From the NCBI GenBank assembly GCA_029861955.1, contig JAOTYK010000002.1, positions 1 through 64,000 of the forward strand: 64,000 nt of DNA. Reading direction: 5' to 3'. A program made the position numbers and the translations under genes. The stretch comes from Acidobacteriota bacterium. Lineage in GTDB: Bacteria; Acidobacteriota; Polarisedimenticolia; Polarisedimenticolales; Polarisedimenticolaceae. Below are positions 9,703 to 18,907 of this stretch, one piece after another. Every line of letters begins with the position of its first letter. Position 1 is the stretch's first letter. Below the pieces are notes generated by a model that had not been told where the DNA came from, searched no databases, and was given only the letters and a program-made list of their open reading frames with translations.

Positions 9703-12700
9703 ATGATCTGTCGGCGACCGACCGCCCCGATTCTTCTCCTTGTCGTTTTTTGTTGCCTGCTCGCCTTCGCGCCGCCGATCGCGGCACAGGTGATCTACGT
9801 CGACGATGACAACTGCCCCGGACCCGGAACCGGAACGGACCTCGATCCGTTCTGCACAATCCAGGAGGCGATCTGCTCGGTCAAGGATACGACGGGCGGA
9901 ACGGTCATGGTTCGCCCCGGCTACTACAACGAATCGCTGCGGATGTTCCCCGACGTGTCGGTTGTCTCAACGGATGGTCCTGCCGTAACGACCCTGGACG
10001 CGGCGGGTCGGGCGTGTACGACATCAGCCTGTACTCCAAGCACGCAGAATCTCACGTGCTCGGCAGTCGTGTACGGATCGGGGTCGGACTCGACGGACCG
10101 ACTTGAGGGCTTTCGCATCACGGGCGGCCAGGGACTCTTCCGCGACTTCGGCGAAATCTCCGACCCGCAGAACGCCGTCACCGGCGGCGGGATCTTCGTC
10201 TTCAATTCGTCCCCAACGATCACCGGCAACGAGATCGCCGACAACAACCTGTTCAGCAGCGGCACCAAGAATTACTGGGGCGCGGCGATCTATTTCGGTG
10301 GCGGTGACACGGGTTCGGTGACCCAGCCGATCGTGACCAGTAATCTGATCGAAGGCAACGTCGCCTCACCCGACCAGGGGACGGGTGTCGAGAACTCCAC
10401 CGGTTTTGGCGGTGCTCTCTACATCGGCCGTTATACAGCGCCGATCGTCGACAGCAATACGCTACGCGGGAACCGAGCCGGGTCGTCAAACACCAACAAG
10501 CAAATCGGGGCCGGCGGAGCGATCGCCGTCTACAGCTTTTCCAACAACATCACACCGCAGATCTCGCGCAATCTGATTCAAGACAACTCATCGTCCGATT
10601 TCGGCGGTGGTGTGTTCTTCGGACAGGGCTATTCGCTGGGTACCTACTTTCCCTCCGTCGGCAGCGTCGAGGGCAACGTCCTGGAGTTGAACCGCAGCTT
10701 CAGCGGCGGCGCCATCCTTACGGGCACGAGTGAGGCCTACATTCTGAGTAACACGGTCGCCGATAACATGGCGGATTTCGGCGGCGGCATCGCGACGGCA
10801 CGTACGGGATTGGTAAGTGCCCAGGCCACGCTGAGCAATAACGCCATCGCATTCAACACAGCGCTTCTCTATGGCGGTGCAGGCCTCGCAGTTTCCTACG
10901 CAGATCCCGCGGTCCGATACAACGATTTCTACTCGAATATCCCGAACCAGATCGACGGCTCTTTCGTAGACATCGACGTAATCGATATCGATGGAAACAT
11001 AGATTCCGATCCGGCGTTTCTCAGTCGGATCCCGGGCAATCGTGATCTACAGCTCGACGCCAGCAGCAGCCTGATCGATGTCGGCACAAATGCTGATGTC
11101 AACCTGACGCTCGACATACTCGGCGAGCCGAGAATCGCCGACGGCTCAAGCGCGGACGCCGCCATCGTCGATATCGGCGCCTACGAGTTCATCAACGATT
11201 CAGATGGGGACATGGACCCCGACCCGTCGGATCCCGACGACGACAACGACGGCATCCTGGATGATGGGGACTCCTCGGGAGACAACAAGGACAACCGCTG
11301 TGTCGGTGGAGCGTCGGTGAACTGCGACGACAACTGCCCTTTCACCTTCAACCCGATGCAACTGGACAACGATTTCGATGCCCGCGGCGACGCATGTGAT
11401 CCCGATGACGACAACGACGGCGTCCTGGATGGTGCCGACTGTCGACCGTTTGCCGCGGGAATCTCCGAAGGTTCGGGAGACATCGGCCTCTCCCTTCGTT
11501 TCCGGCGTGCTGTTGGGATTGACACGATGAGTTGGACCCGTGGCACGCAGGGTCATGTGTCAAACATCTATCGCGGAGATTTCGACGGTGGCATGATGTG
11601 GAACCCCGCAACGGTCTGCCTCGTCGCCGAAACACCTCTCACAACCTGGGATGCGACCACGACGCCGCTGGCCGGTAGCGGTTTCTTCTATCTCGTGTCC
11701 GCTCGAAACTCCTGTGGTGAGAGTGGCGTCGGTGTCGACTCCAACGACAATCCCAGAAGCGTGACTGCGACGTGCTCCGCGCTGAATGCCGACACGGATC
11801 TGGACGGGATTGACGATCCGCTCGATAACTGCCCGAATACGGCGAACCCGCTCCAGGAAGATGGCGACGGTGACTTCGCGGGAGACGCCTGCGACAACTG
11901 CCTGGCGACGGTCAACAGTAATCAGGCCAATAGCGATTTCGATACGTTTGGCGACGCGTGTGACAACTGCCCACTCGTGACCAACGAGGCCCAGACAGAC
12001 ACGGATGGAGACGGTGTCGGTGATTTCTGTGATGATTGTCAGGACGTCGATGTCGATTCGATCTGCGATCTCGTGGACAACTGTCTGGCGGTCGCCAACA
12101 CAAGCCAAGCAGACTCCGACCTGGATGGGATCGGCGATTCCTGTGACCCATGTACGGATACCGACGACGACGGCTTCGGAAACCCAGGATTCCTCGCTAA
12201 CACGTGCCCCGATGACAATTGCCCGAACCAGCCCAACGTCGGCCAGGAGAACGCGGACGGCGATAGCCTGGGCGATGCGTGCGATGTTTGCGATCTGGAC
12301 CCGGACAACGACATCGATACCGATGGCGTCTGCGGCGACGTCGACAATTGCCCATCGGCCGTGAATCCGACTCAGCTCGACGACGACATGGACGACGTTG
12401 GCGATCTCTGCGACAACTGCAGCGCGATTTCAAACAACGACCAGGCCGACGACGACGGCGACGGACTTGGCAATCTCTGCGATTCCTGCATAAACGACGC
12501 GGCCAATGACGTCGATGTCGATGGATTCTGTGCGGACGTCGACAATTGTCCGACGGATTCCAACGTGCCGCAGACGAACTCCGATGGTGATCCTTTCGGG
12601 GACGCGTGTGACAATTGCCCGAACGACACCAACCCGACACAGGCCAACGCGGACGCCGATATGCTGGGCGACACGTGTGACAGCTGCACCGATACCGATG

Positions 12701-15700
12701 GGGATGGGTTTGGCAATCCGGGCTTCCCGATTAACACCTGCCAGGTGGACAACTGCCCGACGACCGTTAACCCGCTGCAGACCAACTCCGATGGCGATGG
12801 CGCCGGTGACCTGTGCGATGACTGCCCGCTGGATCCTCTGGATGACTTCGACGGCGATACGATCTGTGGAGACGTCGACAATTGCCCCGGCATCGCGAAT
12901 TTCAATCAGACCGACACGGACGGCGATGGAGACGGAGATCTGTGTGACGGCGATGTGGATGACGACCTGGTTCTAAACGGCGACGACAACTGTCCATTCG
13001 TGCAGAATGCCGGCCAACTGGATGGGGACTCAGACACCATTGGCGACGCCTGCGACAACTGCTCGATGGTGTTCAACACCAACCAGTCCGATCAGGACTT
13101 CGATGGCATCGGAGACCCGTGCGACGCGTGCCCGTTCGATGGGGCGAACGACGGCGATGCCGACGGACTCTGCGCGGGCGACGATAACTGTCCGATCGAC
13201 AACAATCCGACACAGGGTGACGAGGACATGGATGGGCTGGGCGACGCCTGCGATCCGTGTCCAGGTGATCCCGACATCGATCTCGATGGCATCTGTGACG
13301 AGGAACAGGTCCTGCTGGACGGGGCCGATGCGGATGAGATGGTGCTTGTTCTCGAGGGTCCCGAATCGGACACCACGTTAGTCGAGCAGAACAGCATCAT
13401 GCGCTATCTGGCCAACACGAGTAACCCCGGTCTGGGCGACACGTGGGCGGGATCCACATTTGATGACAGTTCATGGACACCGGGAACCTACGGGGTTGGC
13501 TACGAGTCCGTCACGGGGGCGGAGAATCTGATTCAGACCCCTGTGCCCAATGGCACGGCGTCGATCTACACGCGTACGATCTTCCAGATCGCCGATATCG
13601 GTGCGATCACCGGCCTCTTCATTGGAGCCGACTACGACGACGGGTTCGTCGCGTATATCAACGGCACCGAGGTTTACCGATCGAAAGAAGTCCCCGGTGG
13701 AGCGGTCGACTGGGACACCGCCCCGACGACCCACGAATCCAGTAATGGCGCGACGCCCAACTACCAGCCGCAGGTCGACATATCGACCATCGGAATACCG
13801 GAATTGGTGAACGGCGCGAATGTTCTGGCGATCGCGGTCTACAACACATTCTCCAATCCGGTCTCCTCCGATCTGATACTGGTGCCGCGGCTATCGGCCA
13901 ATCGGATGCCGACCATGAAGTATCTGGAGAACGCAATCGATCCGGGTATCGGGCTCGACTGGACAACCGACACCTTCATCGATGCGTCGTGGGATGACGG
14001 CATCTTCGGGATCGGATATGAAACGGGCATCGGTGTCGAGGATATGGTGCAGACGGAAGTCACGGCCGGGGTGTTCTCCGTCTATACCCGCACGGAGTTC
14101 GATATCGCGAATACGGCCGCGGTCCGAGACATGTTCATCGGATTCGACTACGACGACGGCGTCATCGCGTGGATCAACGGAACGGAAGTGTTCCGATCGG
14201 CAGAGATGCCTGCCGGCGATCCTGCGTGGAATACCAACTCCGCTAATCACGAATCGAGCAACCGCACTGAACCCCGTTACATGCCGCTCACGGATATTTC
14301 TATCGTTGGAATCTCGGCGCTCAAGAACGGGGCCAACATCTTGGCAGTCGGAGTCTGGAACCGAAATGCGCCTGGATCTTCCGATCTATTTCTGGCCACA
14401 CGTCTCTCGATCAATCGACTGTCGCCGGAGACCATGCGTTATGTCGCCAATCAGAGCGACCCGGGACTCGGCACCGGCTGGAAAAGCCGCATGTTCGATG
14501 ACAGCTCCTGGACGCCGGGCGCCTACGGGGTCGGCTACGAGATGACCACGACGGGGGCATCGAATCTGATCGCGACGGAGGTTCCCGCCGGGACGTCCTC
14601 TGTCTACACCCGAAGCGAGTTCGAGATCAGCGATCTTCCGTCGGTCAACCGGGTAACGTTGGGCGTCGACTACGACGACGGGGTGGTGGCATGGGTCAAC
14701 GGAACGGAGGTCTATCGTTCGTTCGAGATGCCGGCAGGTGCTCCCGACTGGAATACCAACCCGAACATCCACGAGTCGAGCAACGGCACGGAGCCCAACT
14801 ACGACCCGATCATTGATATCAGCTCGACCGCGGTGCCTGCGCTGATCTCCGGAACGAACGTTCTTGCGATCGGAGTATGGAACAACAACGCGCTGACGTC
14901 TGATGATCTTGTATTGGTTCCTCGTCTGTCCATCGACGGCTCGACGATCGACAATTGTCCTGACATCTTCAACGTCGATCAGTTCGATTCGGATGCGGAC
15001 GGAATGGGAGACGCGTGTGACGTCGATGACGACAACGATGGCGTCTTTGATCTTGTCGACAATTGCAGGTTTGCCGTCAATCCGTTGCAGGAGAACAGCG
15101 ATCCGGACCTATTGGGTGACGCGTGCGACAACTGCCCGACCGTCGGCGGCTCGGATCAGACGGACACCGACGGTGATCTCCTGGGAGACATCTGCGACAA
15201 CTGCGTCGGCACGGTGAATCCCGATCAGCTGGACTTCGATATGGATGGACTGGGCGATCTATGCGATCTGGACGACGACAACGACACCGTCAACGATGAC
15301 GTCGACAACTGCCCCCTGGTGGCTAATCTGGGTCAATCCGACCAGGATATGGACACCTACGGAGATGTCTGCGACTGCGATGCCGTCAACGATCAGGTCT
15401 GGGAGGCGCCGACACCGATCGAGAGCCTGACCCTGGATATCAGCCGCCCCGACGACACGGCCACCCTCAACTGGATCGCCCCGGTATCGACGGGTGGGGT
15501 CGGAGTGCTGACCTACGATGTCCTGCGGACGCCGAGCGCCCAGGACTTCGATGGGCCTGCCGTCTGCCTGGAATCGGACGAGACGGCCGATACGACCGCG
15601 ACAGAGCCGCTGGTTCCGTCCGTGGGCCAAACCCTTTTCTACCTCGTGAGGGTCGAGAACGCCTGTCCGGTGATCGGGGGCGGCCTGGGGACCGACTCGG

Positions 15701-15735
15701 CGGGGACGCATCGCCCCGGTCGCGGATGCCCCTGA
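9703..15735 (+). CDS. Giant secreted beta-helix / TSP3 / beta-sandwich protein, paralogue (2010 aa)
   Basis: It has the same architecture as the preceding gene: signal peptide (MICRRPTAPILLLVVF...AQ), beta-helix (to ~500), short TSP3 stretch, Ig/FN3-like module with NIYRG and FFYLVSARNSCGES, long TSP3 array (to ~1200), three beta-sandwich copies (~1233-1745), second TSP3 array and C-terminal Ig-like module with FYLVRVENAC. The opening VIYVDDDNCPG...GTDLDPFC and GTVMVRPGYYNESLRMFP segments are nearly the same as in the neighbour, which indicates tandem gene duplication. Start choice is uncertain. A GTG at 9562 opens the frame but adds a 40-residue non-signal leader; ATG 9682 and ATG 9703 both give a signal peptide, and neither has a strong SD. 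A GATAAT at 9592-9597 could be a -10 box, which would exclude 9562. Function inferred as an extracellular calcium-binding surface protein. Confidence 0.88.
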   Translation: MICRRPTAPILLLVVFCCLLAFAPPIAAQVIYVDDDNCPGPGTGTDLDPFCTIQEAICSVKDTTGGTVMVRPGYYNESLRMFPDVSVVSTDGPAVTTLDAAGRACTTSACTPSTQNLTCSAVVYGSGSDSTDRLEGFRITGGQGLFRDFGEISDPQNAVTGGGIFVFNSSPTITGNEIADNNLFSSGTKNYWGAAIYFGGGDTGSVTQPIVTSNLIEGNVASPDQGTGVENSTGFGGALYIGRYTAPIVDSNTLRGNRAGSSNTNKQIGAGGAIAVYSFSNNITPQISRNLIQDNSSSDFGGGVFFGQGYSLGTYFPSVGSVEGNVLELNRSFSGGAILTGTSEAYILSNTVADNMADFGGGIATARTGLVSAQATLSNNAIAFNTALLYGGAGLAVSYADPAVRYNDFYSNIPNQIDGSFVDIDVIDIDGNIDSDPAFLSRIPGNRDLQLDASSSLIDVGTNADVNLTLDILGEPRIADGSSADAAIVDIGAYEFINDSDGDMDPDPSDPDDDNDGILDDGDSSGDNKDNRCVGGASVNCDDNCPFTFNPMQLDNDFDARGDACDPDDDNDGVLDGADCRPFAAGISEGSGDIGLSLRFRRAVGIDTMSWTRGTQGHVSNIYRGDFDGGMMWNPATVCLVAETPLTTWDATTTPLAGSGFFYLVSARNSCGESGVGVDSNDNPRSVTATCSALNADTDLDGIDDPLDNCPNTANPLQEDGDGDFAGDACDNCLATVNSNQANSDFDTFGDACDNCPLVTNEAQTDTDGDGVGDFCDDCQDVDVDSICDLVDNCLAVANTSQADSDLDGIGDSCDPCTDTDDDGFGNPGFLANTCPDDNCPNQPNVGQENADGDSLGDACDVCDLDPDNDIDTDGVCGDVDNCPSAVNPTQLDDDMDDVGDLCDNCSAISNNDQADDDGDGLGNLCDSCINDAANDVDVDGFCADVDNCPTDSNVPQTNSDGDPFGDACDNCPNDTNPTQANADADMLGDTCDSCTDTDGDGFGNPGFPINTCQVDNCPTTVNPLQTNSDGDGAGDLCDDCPLDPLDDFDGDTICGDVDNCPGIANFNQTDTDGDGDGDLCDGDVDDDLVLNGDDNCPFVQNAGQLDGDSDTIGDACDNCSMVFNTNQSDQDFDGIGDPCDACPFDGANDGDADGLCAGDDNCPIDNNPTQGDEDMDGLGDACDPCPGDPDIDLDGICDEEQVLLDGADADEMVLVLEGPESDTTLVEQNSIMRYLANTSNPGLGDTWAGSTFDDSSWTPGTYGVGYESVTGAENLIQTPVPNGTASIYTRTIFQIADIGAITGLFIGADYDDGFVAYINGTEVYRSKEVPGGAVDWDTAPTTHESSNGATPNYQPQVDISTIGIPELVNGANVLAIAVYNTFSNPVSSDLILVPRLSANRMPTMKYLENAIDPGIGLDWTTDTFIDASWDDGIFGIGYETGIGVEDMVQTEVTAGVFSVYTRTEFDIANTAAVRDMFIGFDYDDGVIAWINGTEVFRSAEMPAGDPAWNTNSANHESSNRTEPRYMPLTDISIVGISALKNGANILAVGVWNRNAPGSSDLFLATRLSINRLSPETMRYVANQSDPGLGTGWKSRMFDDSSWTPGAYGVGYEMTTTGASNLIATEVPAGTSSVYTRSEFEISDLPSVNRVTLGVDYDDGVVAWVNGTEVYRSFEMPAGAPDWNTNPNIHESSNGTEPNYDPIIDISSTAVPALISGTNVLAIGVWNNNALTSDDLVLVPRLSIDGSTIDNCPDIFNVDQFDSDADGMGDACDVDDDNDGVFDLVDNCRFAVNPLQENSDPDLLGDACDNCPTVGGSDQTDTDGDLLGDICDNCVGTVNPDQLDFDMDGLGDLCDLDDDNDTVNDDVDNCPLVANLGQSDQDMDTYGDVCDCDAVNDQVWEAPTPIESLTLDISRPDDTATLNWIAPVSTGGVGVLTYDVLRTPSAQDFDGPAVCLESDETADTTATEPLVPSVGQTLFYLVRVENACPVIGGGLGTDSAGTHRPGRGCP
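13399..14937 (+). repeat. Three tandem beta-sandwich domain copies
   Basis: Copies begin near 13399 (MRYLANTSNP), 13915 (MKYLENAIDP) and 14434 (MRYVANQSDP). Each carries DYDDGxxAxxNGTEVxRS, HESSN and an NxLAxxVxN ending. They match the three copies in the preceding gene one for one, so the triplication predates the gene duplication or was copied with it. Confidence 0.8.
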
Positions 15736-15760
15736 TCCAGGGTATTCTCGTTCTGCGCTG

Positions 15761-15789
15761 TTGTACCACCGCATCGATTTGTCTATAGT
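15761..15789 (+). promoter_or_regulatory. Promoter for secreted protein gene at 15861
   Basis: TTGTAC (15761-15766), a 17-nt spacer, then TATAGT (15784-15789); +1 predicted near 15796, giving a ~65-nt leader. The leader holds a perfect 12-bp palindrome CAGCCATGGCTG (15820-15831). The -10 is good; the -35 matches only the TTG. Confidence 0.45.
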
Positions 15790-15860
15790 TGGGCCTCTTT
15801 CTAACGGGTGCGATACCTTCAGCCATGGCTGTTTCCGGACCGGCTCGGGGAGCAATGGAT

Positions 15861-16592
15861 ATGCGTGTGTTTGTGAAGATTCTTGTGTTGTCGATCGTGC
15901 TGGGCTGCGTTCTCCTGACGGGTACCGGCTGCCCGGACTCGGATCCGGTCGTCGCCGCCAACTCGCAGTTCATGTTTACGTTTGGCGCGGCGAACGCGAC
16001 CGGCAGATATGTCGATTCTCCGTTCGACTTCGCAACCATCTCGGTTCGGAATGCGGCTCTCGAGGCCGTCGACCCGATCACTCGTGATGCTCTGGGCGAC
16101 CTCCGGATCGACGTCCTGCAAACGAATTTCATGATCGACTTTCGGTCCGGACAAGTGTCCATGGCCACGCAGACCCTTCCCGCCGGCACCTATCGGGTCG
16201 CGATCATCGAGATCACCACGATCAATTTCTGGGATACGGGTGCGTTGGATCCCGCCAATTTCTCGGATCCGATGAATCCCACCTGTGAGGACTTCGTTCG
16301 TCAGTACAGCACGAACCAGTTGATCAACATCCTCCCCACCCATATCGGGGAGGTCATCGTCCAGGTCCTGCCCGATGGCAGTTCGTTCACCATCGACTGG
16401 GATTGGGCGCAGCTCATCGATGCGTTGCAACAGGCTCAGGCTTGCGACCCGGGGTGTGGCTGCCCCGGCGCGTTCGATCCGATGAATCCCAACGACCCAG
16501 GCCCGTTGGCGTGTATCTGTCCGACCGGCAATTTCAACCGCGGCATCTTCCGCGATCTCTCTTCGGATTTCTTCACCTTCTCGACCAACTAG
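15861..16592 (+). CDS. Secreted protein of unknown function (243 aa)
   Basis: ATG 15861 sits 8-9 nt after GGGGAG; ATG 15855 is also possible. The N-terminus MRVFVKILVLSIVLGCVLLTGTGC is a signal peptide with a possible but non-canonical lipobox (GTGC), so it may be a lipoprotein. The mature part has a predicted beta-rich region resembling carbohydrate/metal-binding DUF4382-type sandwiches (weak, from pattern only) and a Cys-rich C-terminal stretch ACDPGCGCPG...CICPTG. It is followed 10 nt later by another secreted lipoprotein gene and preceded by the three giant TSP3 genes; a link to them is possible but unproven. I do not recognise a specific function. Confidence 0.75.
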   Translation: MRVFVKILVLSIVLGCVLLTGTGCPDSDPVVAANSQFMFTFGAANATGRYVDSPFDFATISVRNAALEAVDPITRDALGDLRIDVLQTNFMIDFRSGQVSMATQTLPAGTYRVAIIEITTINFWDTGALDPANFSDPMNPTCEDFVRQYSTNQLINILPTHIGEVIVQVLPDGSSFTIDWDWAQLIDALQQAQACDPGCGCPGAFDPMNPNDPGPLACICPTGNFNRGIFRDLSSDFFTFSTN

Positions 16593-16602
16593 ACGGAACT
16601 CG

Positions 16603-17529
16603 ATGGTCCATCCGTGTCAGTCCCTGCTGAGGCATGTCGGCCTGGTGGTGATGTGCTTGTGCTTGGTGGTCGGTTGCTCGACCGGTGAAGATCCCAATCT
16701 GGTCACCGATCTCAGCACACTGAACCTCCTGCTGGCCGACAGCGGTAACTTCCCGCAACAGGTCGTGTCAACGACGCCGACCTACCAGGCCGTCACCTGG
16801 GTCGTTAACCCGGGAATGGCAACGCTTACGCTGACGGACGGCTCGGATCCGATCGACTTCACCTTCCAGGATTCTTGCGATTTCGCGGATACGACTCTTT
16901 CAGGCGCGGTCTCCGTCGGGGCTTGCCGGGATGGGATCGTCGTCGGGGCACGCGACACCCCCGTGACGGGCATGCTTCAGGTCACCTTCTCCGCCATGGA
17001 CGTGCGGCGCGCCAAACCGGTACTTCCGGTGGACGGAGACAACGACGGCGATGGTTTCCTGAACAGCGTCGACATCTGCCCGCTGTTCTGGGACGAGGAC
17101 CAATCGGACGACAACGGTGATGGCATCGGCGATTCGTGTTCGTTCGTCGACGTCTTCAATGGCAGCATCTCGCCAGATGCGGATCGCGACGGCCGACGGG
17201 ACTCCATCGACAACTGTGTCTGGTTTGCAAACCCCGGCCAGGAGGACACCGGTGACCTCGCCATGAAAGGGATCGCCGACGGGATCGGTGATATCTGTGT
17301 GGAGCAGATCGCAAACGTCACGCCGAAAATGGGGCAGAGTTTCACCATCGAACGGATGGTGGAGATCATGCCGGAGAGTGGGTTGCCGTCGTTCATCACG
17401 TTGGACATCAAAGGTGACACGGCGTTCACCATGTGCGATTGGGACATGGGAACTTGCATGCTCGATGTGGATCAGGTCGAAGTCTGCTTCTCGACCAATC
17501 GACTCATCGCCAGCTTTGGCTGCTTCTGA
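16603..17529 (+). CDS. TSP3-like lipoprotein (308 aa)
   Basis: The N-terminus has a hydrophobic signal ending in a good lipobox (LVVGC; Cys ~25), so an outer-membrane or periplasmic lipoprotein is expected. After a ~110-residue beta-rich N-terminal part there are TSP3-like calcium loops: DNDGDGFLNSVDICP, DDNGDGIGDSC, DADRDGRRDSIDNC and a degenerate one ending DGIGDIC. The C-terminal ~80 residues (from VTPKMGQSF) are of unknown type with several Cys. It lies 10 nt downstream of the previous gene, likely co-transcribed, and shares the calcium-loop theme of the giant proteins upstream, so it may anchor or bind them (inference). Its stop codon abuts the stop of the convergent gene with no intervening base (TGATCA). 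Confidence 0.8.
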   Translation: MVHPCQSLLRHVGLVVMCLCLVVGCSTGEDPNLVTDLSTLNLLLADSGNFPQQVVSTTPTYQAVTWVVNPGMATLTLTDGSDPIDFTFQDSCDFADTTLSGAVSVGACRDGIVVGARDTPVTGMLQVTFSAMDVRRAKPVLPVDGDNDGDGFLNSVDICPLFWDEDQSDDNGDGIGDSCSFVDVFNGSISPDADRDGRRDSIDNCVWFANPGQEDTGDLAMKGIADGIGDICVEQIANVTPKMGQSFTIERMVEIMPESGLPSFITLDIKGDTAFTMCDWDMGTCMLDVDQVEVCFSTNRLIASFGCF

Positions 17530-18144
17530 TCAGGCGCGTGTCGGCCGACGTCGGGTCCGGGTCTGCTGCGCCTCAAACACCGAATCGATAAACGCCGATA
17601 GCGTCGGCAACTCGACGGGCTTGGCGAAACAGCGGATCGCGCCACACTCGAGGATTCGCGCCTCGGTCTCCGGGGAGTAGAAACCGGTCATCGCGATGAC
17701 GACGGTGTTCTTGGTCTCCGGGTCGGCCTTGATCGTTCGACAGATCTGAAAGCCGTCGAGTCCGGGCATCCGTAGATCGAGTAGAACGACGTCGGGCCGG
17801 AATGTCGCGACCAATCGACCGGCCTCGAACCCGTCCGCGGCGGTCAGAACCTCGTAGGACGTCGTTCGGGTCGTCAGATGCTCCGCCAGCACCTCACGGA
17901 TGCTTGCCTCGTCGTCCACGACGAGGACCTTGGATTTCCCGGAGCCCTCCCGTAGCTCTTCCGGCAGCGGGATCCCGTTCTCTCGCATGAAGCGGATCAG
18001 GTCCTCCCGCCGGATCCGTCGGTGCCCTCCAGGCGTCCTGAAGGCCGGTAGACGGCCTGCGTTGACCCAGTTGATGATCGAGAGGGGGGAGACATGGCAG
18101 AGCTTCGCCGTCTCGAAAGTTGTGAACACCGCTTTCTGCTTCAT
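17530..18144 (-). CDS. Excisionase/MerR-type HTH fused to receiver domain (204 aa)
   Basis: Residues 1-60 form a helix-turn-helix of the MerR/excisionase (BldC-like) class: FTTFETAKLCHVSPLSIINW, then GRLPAFRTPGGHRRIRREDL. Residues ~75-190 form a response-regulator receiver domain with VDDEAS, the phospho-acceptor LLDLRMPGLDG, AMTG and AKPV. This HTH-first order is the reverse of OmpR or NarL regulators. No cognate kinase domain is fused; the kinase/regulator pair immediately upstream on the same strand is the obvious candidate partner (inference). The 82-nt upstream gap is notably A+T-rich and likely holds its own promoter. DNA target unknown. Confidence 0.88.
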   Translation of the reverse strand: MKQKAVFTTFETAKLCHVSPLSIINWVNAGRLPAFRTPGGHRRIRREDLIRFMRENGIPLPEELREGSGKSKVLVVDDEASIREVLAEHLTTRTTSYEVLTAADGFEAGRLVATFRPDVVLLDLRMPGLDGFQICRTIKADPETKNTVVIAMTGFYSPETEARILECGAIRCFAKPVELPTLSAFIDSVFEAQQTRTRRRPTRA

Positions 18145-18226
18145 GTCCCGGATACCTTACTTTATTTAAACAATTGGAATCTAACTCAATATCGACCAAA
18201 CAGGGGTTCGTGTCAAGTCCTTCTGT

Positions 18227-18907
18227 CTATCCGGTGAACTTGTAGCCCACACGATGGACCGTCACGATGAAACAAGGGTCATTAGGCTGGTCTTCGATCT
18301 TCTTTCGTAGTTTGGCGATGTGCATGTCCACGGTGCGGGTGAAGGGCACGTTGTCGTATCCCCAGACCGCGTCGAGCAGTCGCTCACGAGGCAGGATCTC
18401 GCCTCGGTGGTCGATGAGAAACTGGAGCAGGCGAAACTCACGGGGCGAGAGGTTGATGGCGGACCCGTTCTTCGTGGCCTCCGACCGTTTAAAATCCAGC
18501 GCCACGTTGCCGAATTCGTAGGTGTCCACCTGGTCGACGACACGCTGTGTTCGTCGCATGACGGCCTCGACACGGGCCAACAGTTCGAGGAAGCTGAACG
18601 GCTTGGTCACGTAGTCATCCGCACCGGTCTTCAGGCCGATAACCTTGTCGATCTCCTGCCCCCGGGCCGTCAGCATGATGATCGGGACTCGGCTCCCCTG
18701 CTGGCGTAGTTTCTTGCAGACATCGAGGCCACTCATCTTCGGGAGCATGACATCCAGAACGATCAGATCGTGATCCGATTCGGTCGCCATCTGTAACGCC
18801 TCGACACCCTCGGTCGCGGCTCGTACGCGCCAGCCCTCGTAACTGAAGCCGTCGCGAAGCGCGACAGCCATGGCCTCGTCGTCTTCAACGATCAGAACAT
18901 TGGGCAT
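18227..18907 (-). CDS. OmpR/PhoB-family response regulator (226 aa)
   Basis: An N-terminal receiver domain keeps the acidic pair in VEDDEA, the phospho-acceptor Asp in LDVMLP (~52), Thr in MLTAR and Lys in TKPFSF. A C-terminal winged helix follows, with [12 protein letters not shown] and [15 protein letters not shown], as in PhoB. It binds DNA after phosphorylation, most likely by the histidine kinase encoded directly upstream. A TTG at 18910 could extend it by one residue, but the ATG at 18907 overlaps the kinase stop (TGATG), so translational coupling is likely. Target genes cannot be read from the window. Confidence 0.95.
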   Translation of the reverse strand: MPNVLIVEDDEAMAVALRDGFSYEGWRVRAATEGVEALQMATESDHDLIVLDVMLPKMSGLDVCKKLRQQGSRVPIIMLTARGQEIDKVIGLKTGADDYVTKPFSFLELLARVEAVMRRTQRVVDQVDTYEFGNVALDFKRSEATKNGSAINLSPREFRLLQFLIDHRGEILPRERLLDAVWGYDNVPFTRTVDMHIAKLRKKIEDQPNDPCFIVTVHRVGYKFTG

